DNA from: Caldinitratiruptor microaerophilus
GTDB lineage: Bacteria > Bacillota > Sulfobacillia > Symbiobacteriales > ZC4RG38
Direction of reading: 5' to 3'
Assembly: GCF_025999835.1 (NCBI RefSeq)
Contig: NZ_AP025628.1
Span: 3,162,001 to 3,226,000, forward strand
DNA: 64,000 bases
Shown in pieces: positions 61,505 to 64,000 of the stretch; within the stretch, counting starts at the first letter, position 1; every line of letters begins with the position of its first letter. A program made the translations under genes and the position numbers. The notes under the pieces are model-generated. The model saw only the letters and a list, made by a program, of their open reading frames with translations. It did no database searches and was not told the DNA's origin.

Positions 61505-61656
61505 GGGGCTGATTGCGACGGGCCGGTTCGACCTCCGGAGCCGTGTTGGACCGCCGTTCCGCAGGGCGGATCAGGGGGACGGGAGCCGGGGGGAGCGGTC
61601 GTGCCCGCCATGGAGCCCGGTACAGTCCACACATCCCGGCACGGTGGAGGAAAGGA

Positions 61657-62307
61657 GTGGGCGCGACTTCGATGCGGGAGTTCTTCAAGCGCAACGAGTT
61701 CTTCTGGCGCAGGCTCCACTCACTTCTCGGCGTCGTCCCCGTCGGCGGATTCCTCCTGTTTCATCTGTACACCAATTACGCGGCCAACAAGGGCCCCGAA
61801 GTGTTCAACACGAAGGTCCGGGCGATCAACGAGCTCCCGTTCCTGTGGGCCCTGGAACTCTTCGTCATTATCCTTCCCCTGTATTTCCACGCCTTATACG
61901 GCATCTACATCATCATGGACGCCCGCTTCAACGTGACCCAGTACCCGTGGGCGCGGAACTGGGCCTTCTTCTTCCAGCGCCTCACCGGGCTGATCACGCT
62001 GGCCTTCGTGACCCAGCACCTGTACCACTTCCGCTTCCAGAAGCTCCTCGGGGCGTGGGGGGCGGACGTCAAGTACCCGACCTTCGATATCGTGGCCCGG
62101 GGCCTGGCCAATCCGCTGATGCGGGTCTGGTACGCCATCGGGGTCGTGGCCGCGGCGTACCACCTGGCGAACGGCCTGTACACGTTCCTCATCACCTGGG
62201 GCATCACGGTGGGGCCCCGGAGCCAGCGCGTCTCGAACTGGGTATCGAACGCGGCCTTCGTCGTCATCGCCGCCCTGGGTCTGGCGGCCCTGCGCGCGTT
62301 CCGCTGA
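61657..62307 (+). CDS. sdhC: Succinate dehydrogenase cytochrome b subunit
   Basis: Membrane anchor of 216 residues, B. subtilis SdhC (b558) type with about five transmembrane helices and the haem-ligand His residues (RLHSLLGVVPVGGFLLFHLY, PLYFHALYG, TQHLYHFRF, AAAYHLANGLY). It links SdhA/SdhB to the menaquinone pool. The GTG at 61657 has GGAGG 6 bases before; the ATG at 61672 (MREFFKRNEFF) is the alternative. sdhA follows after 60 bases. Confidence 0.93.
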   Translation: MGATSMREFFKRNEFFWRRLHSLLGVVPVGGFLLFHLYTNYAANKGPEVFNTKVRAINELPFLWALELFVIILPLYFHALYGIYIIMDARFNVTQYPWARNWAFFFQRLTGLITLAFVTQHLYHFRFQKLLGAWGADVKYPTFDIVARGLANPLMRVWYAIGVVAAAYHLANGLYTFLITWGITVGPRSQRVSNWVSNAAFVVIAALGLAALRAFR

Positions 62308-62367
62308 TCGCCGGCCGGCCGCCGGTTCCCAAGCGGCGGCACTCGCTAAGGAGGGATCGCATCCCAG

Positions 62368-64000
62368 ATGGCAGAACCCCGCATCGTCGTGGTCGGGGGC
62401 GGGCTCGCGGGCCTCATGACCACCATCAAGATCGCTGAGGCCGGCCTGAACGTCGACCTCCTCTCGCTGGTTCCCGTCAAGCGTTCCCACTCCGTGTGCG
62501 CCCAGGGCGGCATCAACGGAGCGGTCAACACGAAGGGCGAGGGGGACTCCCCCTGGGAGCACTTCGACGACACGATCTACGGCGGCGACTTCCTCGCCGA
62601 CCAGCCCCCCGTGAAGGGCATGTGTGAGGCGGCGCCCGCCATCATCTACCTCTTCGACCGCATGGGCGTGCCCTTCAACCGCACGCCGGAAGGCCTCATC
62701 GACTTCCGCCGGTTCGGCGGCACCAAGCACCACCGCACCGCGTTCGCCGGCGCCACCACGGGCCAGCAGCTCCTCTATGCGCTCGACGAGCAGGTCCGCC
62801 GCTGGGAGGTGGCGGGCAAGGTCACGAAGTACGAGGGCTGGGACTTCGTCGGCATCGTCCTGCACGAGGGCCGCACCGTGGGCGCCGTGGCGCAGAACCT
62901 CCACACGATGGAGTTCCGCGCGTTCCCGGCAGACGTGGTCGTGATGGCGACCGGCGGCATCGGCGCCATTTTCGGCAAGTCGACCAACTCCGTGATCAAC
63001 ACGGGTGCGGCCGCCGCAGCCGTCTACAAGCAGGGCGCCATCTACGCCAACGGCGAGTTCATCCAGGTCCACCCCACGGCCATCCCGGGCGAGGACAAGC
63101 TGCGGCTCATGTCCGAGTCGATCCGGGGCGAGGGCGGCCGGGTCTGGACCTACAAGGACGGGAAGCCCTGGTACTTCCTGGAGGAGTGGTATCCGGAGTA
63201 CGGCAACCTGGTGCCGCGTGACATCGCGACCCGGGCCATCTTCAAGGTCGTCGTCGAGATGGGCCTCGGCGTCGACGGCAAGAACCAGGTCTACCTCGAC
63301 ATCTCCCACATCCCGCCCGAGGTCGCCCGCCGCAAGCTGGGCGGGGTTCTCGAGATCTACGAGAAGTTCATCGGCGACGACCCCACGAAGGTGCCGATGC
63401 GCATCTTCCCCGGCATGCACTACACGATGGGCGGGCTGTGGATCGACTACGACCACTGGACCAACATCCCGGGCCTCATGGCGGTGGGTGAGGCGGACTT
63501 CGCCTACCACGGCGCCAACCGCCTGGGCGCCAACTCGCTGCTGTCCTGCGTCTACGGCGGCATGGTGGCCGGGCCGAACGCGGTGAAGTACGTGAAGGGC
63601 CTGCCGCGCCTGGCCTCGGAGCTGCCGTCCTCGGTGTTCGAGCCCGAGGTCCGGCGCCACCAAGAGGCATACGAGTCCATCCTGCGCATGGACGGGCCGG
63701 AGAACCCGTACCGCCTGCACGAGGAACTGGGCAAGTGGATGACCGACAACGTGACGGTCGTGCGGTACAACGACCGCCTCGAGAAGACCCTGCAGAAGAT
63801 CAAGGAACTCCAGGAGCGGTGGCACAGGATCGGGGTCCCGGACACGGGTGGCTACGCCAACCAGCCGGCCGTCTTCACCCGGTGGCTCTCCGGCATGCTC
63901 ACGCTGGCGGAGGTCATCACCCTGGGGGCGCTCCTGCGCAACGAGAGCCGCGGGGCCCACTACAAGCCCGAGTTCCCCGACCGCGACGACGAGAACTGGC
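62368..64000 (+). CDS. sdhA: Succinate dehydrogenase/fumarate reductase flavoprotein (partial)
   Basis: First 544 residues of the FAD subunit; the gene continues beyond the window. FAD-binding VVVGGGLAGLMTTIKIAEAG, the covalent-flavin His region KRSHSVCAQGGINGAV, substrate-site HPTAIPG, RGEGGRVW, HYTMGGLWID and ANRLGANSLLS are visible. ATG start with AAGGAGG about 13 bases upstream. It forms the sdhC-sdhA(-sdhB) operon of Gram-positive type; sdhB is expected just downstream. Confidence 0.97.
   Translation, partial: MAEPRIVVVGGGLAGLMTTIKIAEAGLNVDLLSLVPVKRSHSVCAQGGINGAVNTKGEGDSPWEHFDDTIYGGDFLADQPPVKGMCEAAPAIIYLFDRMGVPFNRTPEGLIDFRRFGGTKHHRTAFAGATTGQQLLYALDEQVRRWEVAGKVTKYEGWDFVGIVLHEGRTVGAVAQNLHTMEFRAFPADVVVMATGGIGAIFGKSTNSVINTGAAAAAVYKQGAIYANGEFIQVHPTAIPGEDKLRLMSESIRGEGGRVWTYKDGKPWYFLEEWYPEYGNLVPRDIATRAIFKVVVEMGLGVDGKNQVYLDISHIPPEVARRKLGGVLEIYEKFIGDDPTKVPMRIFPGMHYTMGGLWIDYDHWTNIPGLMAVGEADFAYHGANRLGANSLLSCVYGGMVAGPNAVKYVKGLPRLASELPSSVFEPEVRRHQEAYESILRMDGPENPYRLHEELGKWMTDNVTVVRYNDRLEKTLQKIKELQERWHRIGVPDTGGYANQPAVFTRWLSGMLTLAEVITLGALLRNESRGAHYKPEFPDRDDENW

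Overview
The window comes from a very GC-rich, spore-forming Firmicute of the Symbiobacterium/Caldinitratiruptor/Thermaerobacter kind. This is inferred from gene content and order, because no rRNA is present. The backbone follows the Bacillus/Clostridia order mfd - spoVT - spoVB-like - mazG - (hup) - rqcP/yabO - yabP - yabQ - divIC - tRNA-Met/tRNA-Glu - spoIIE - tilS - ftsH, and resumes at the far end as folP - folB - folK - nadC - coaX. GTG starts are frequent, ribosome binding sites are strong, and many neighbours overlap as ATGA/GTGA.

Layout. 1-5.6 kb: mfd end, PrsA-like foldase, spoVT, flippase, mazG, hup, rqcP. 5.7-10.3 kb, minus strand: prkA-yhbH-spoVR, inserted between rqcP and yabP. 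10.4-12.1 kb: yabP, yabQ, a cluster of DnaA-box-like sites, a small HTH protein and divIC. 12.5-26 kb: an accessory redox island placed between divIC and the tRNA-Met/tRNA-Glu/spoIIE block. It holds tRNA-Leu, a UPF0251/DUF134 protein, a four-gene c-type/b-type cytochrome operon (9-heme, 18-heme, cytochrome b, 5-heme), a cupredoxin, a sulfite-oxidase-like molybdoenzyme, a CitA/CitB-type two-component system, a lone DNA methyltransferase, a DoxX protein and a CsoR-family regulator. 26-32.4 kb: tRNAs, spoIIE with a Spo0A-type promoter, tilS, ftsH. 32.5-38.4 kb: Nudix, M24 peptidase, paired M16 peptidases, DUF457 membrane protein, HAD phosphatase. 38.5-48 kb: glycolate oxidase glcE-glcF-glcD, hutH, and a hydroxyacid dehydrogenase / class II aldolase / FGGY kinase operon. 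48-53.8 kb: a HesB/IscA-like gene with an in-frame TGA (probable selenoprotein), an unknown protein, formate-THF ligase, a Ser/Phe-rich exported protein, a tiny beta protein and DUF350. 53.8-58.3 kb: folP-folB-folK, nadC and two tandem coaX genes. 58.3-64 kb: a fused MoaD-MoaE, a DUF151 nuclease, a class V aminotransferase, and sdhC-sdhA running off the end.

How it fits together. The backbone covers sporulation, translation quality control, cell division, folate/NAD/CoA synthesis and central respiration (Sdh). The island looks like a respiratory module: a quinone-linked cytochrome b passes electrons to or from large membrane-anchored multihaem proteins, next to a Mo enzyme and a copper protein, with its own sensor pair. 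The MoaD-MoaE fusion supplies part of the molybdopterin pathway. The two most noteworthy items are the multihaem operon (at least 32 haem-binding motifs in three proteins of a Gram-positive-type genome) and the HesB-like gene, whose family Cys codon is replaced by TGA while the frame, promoter and ribosome binding site stay intact.
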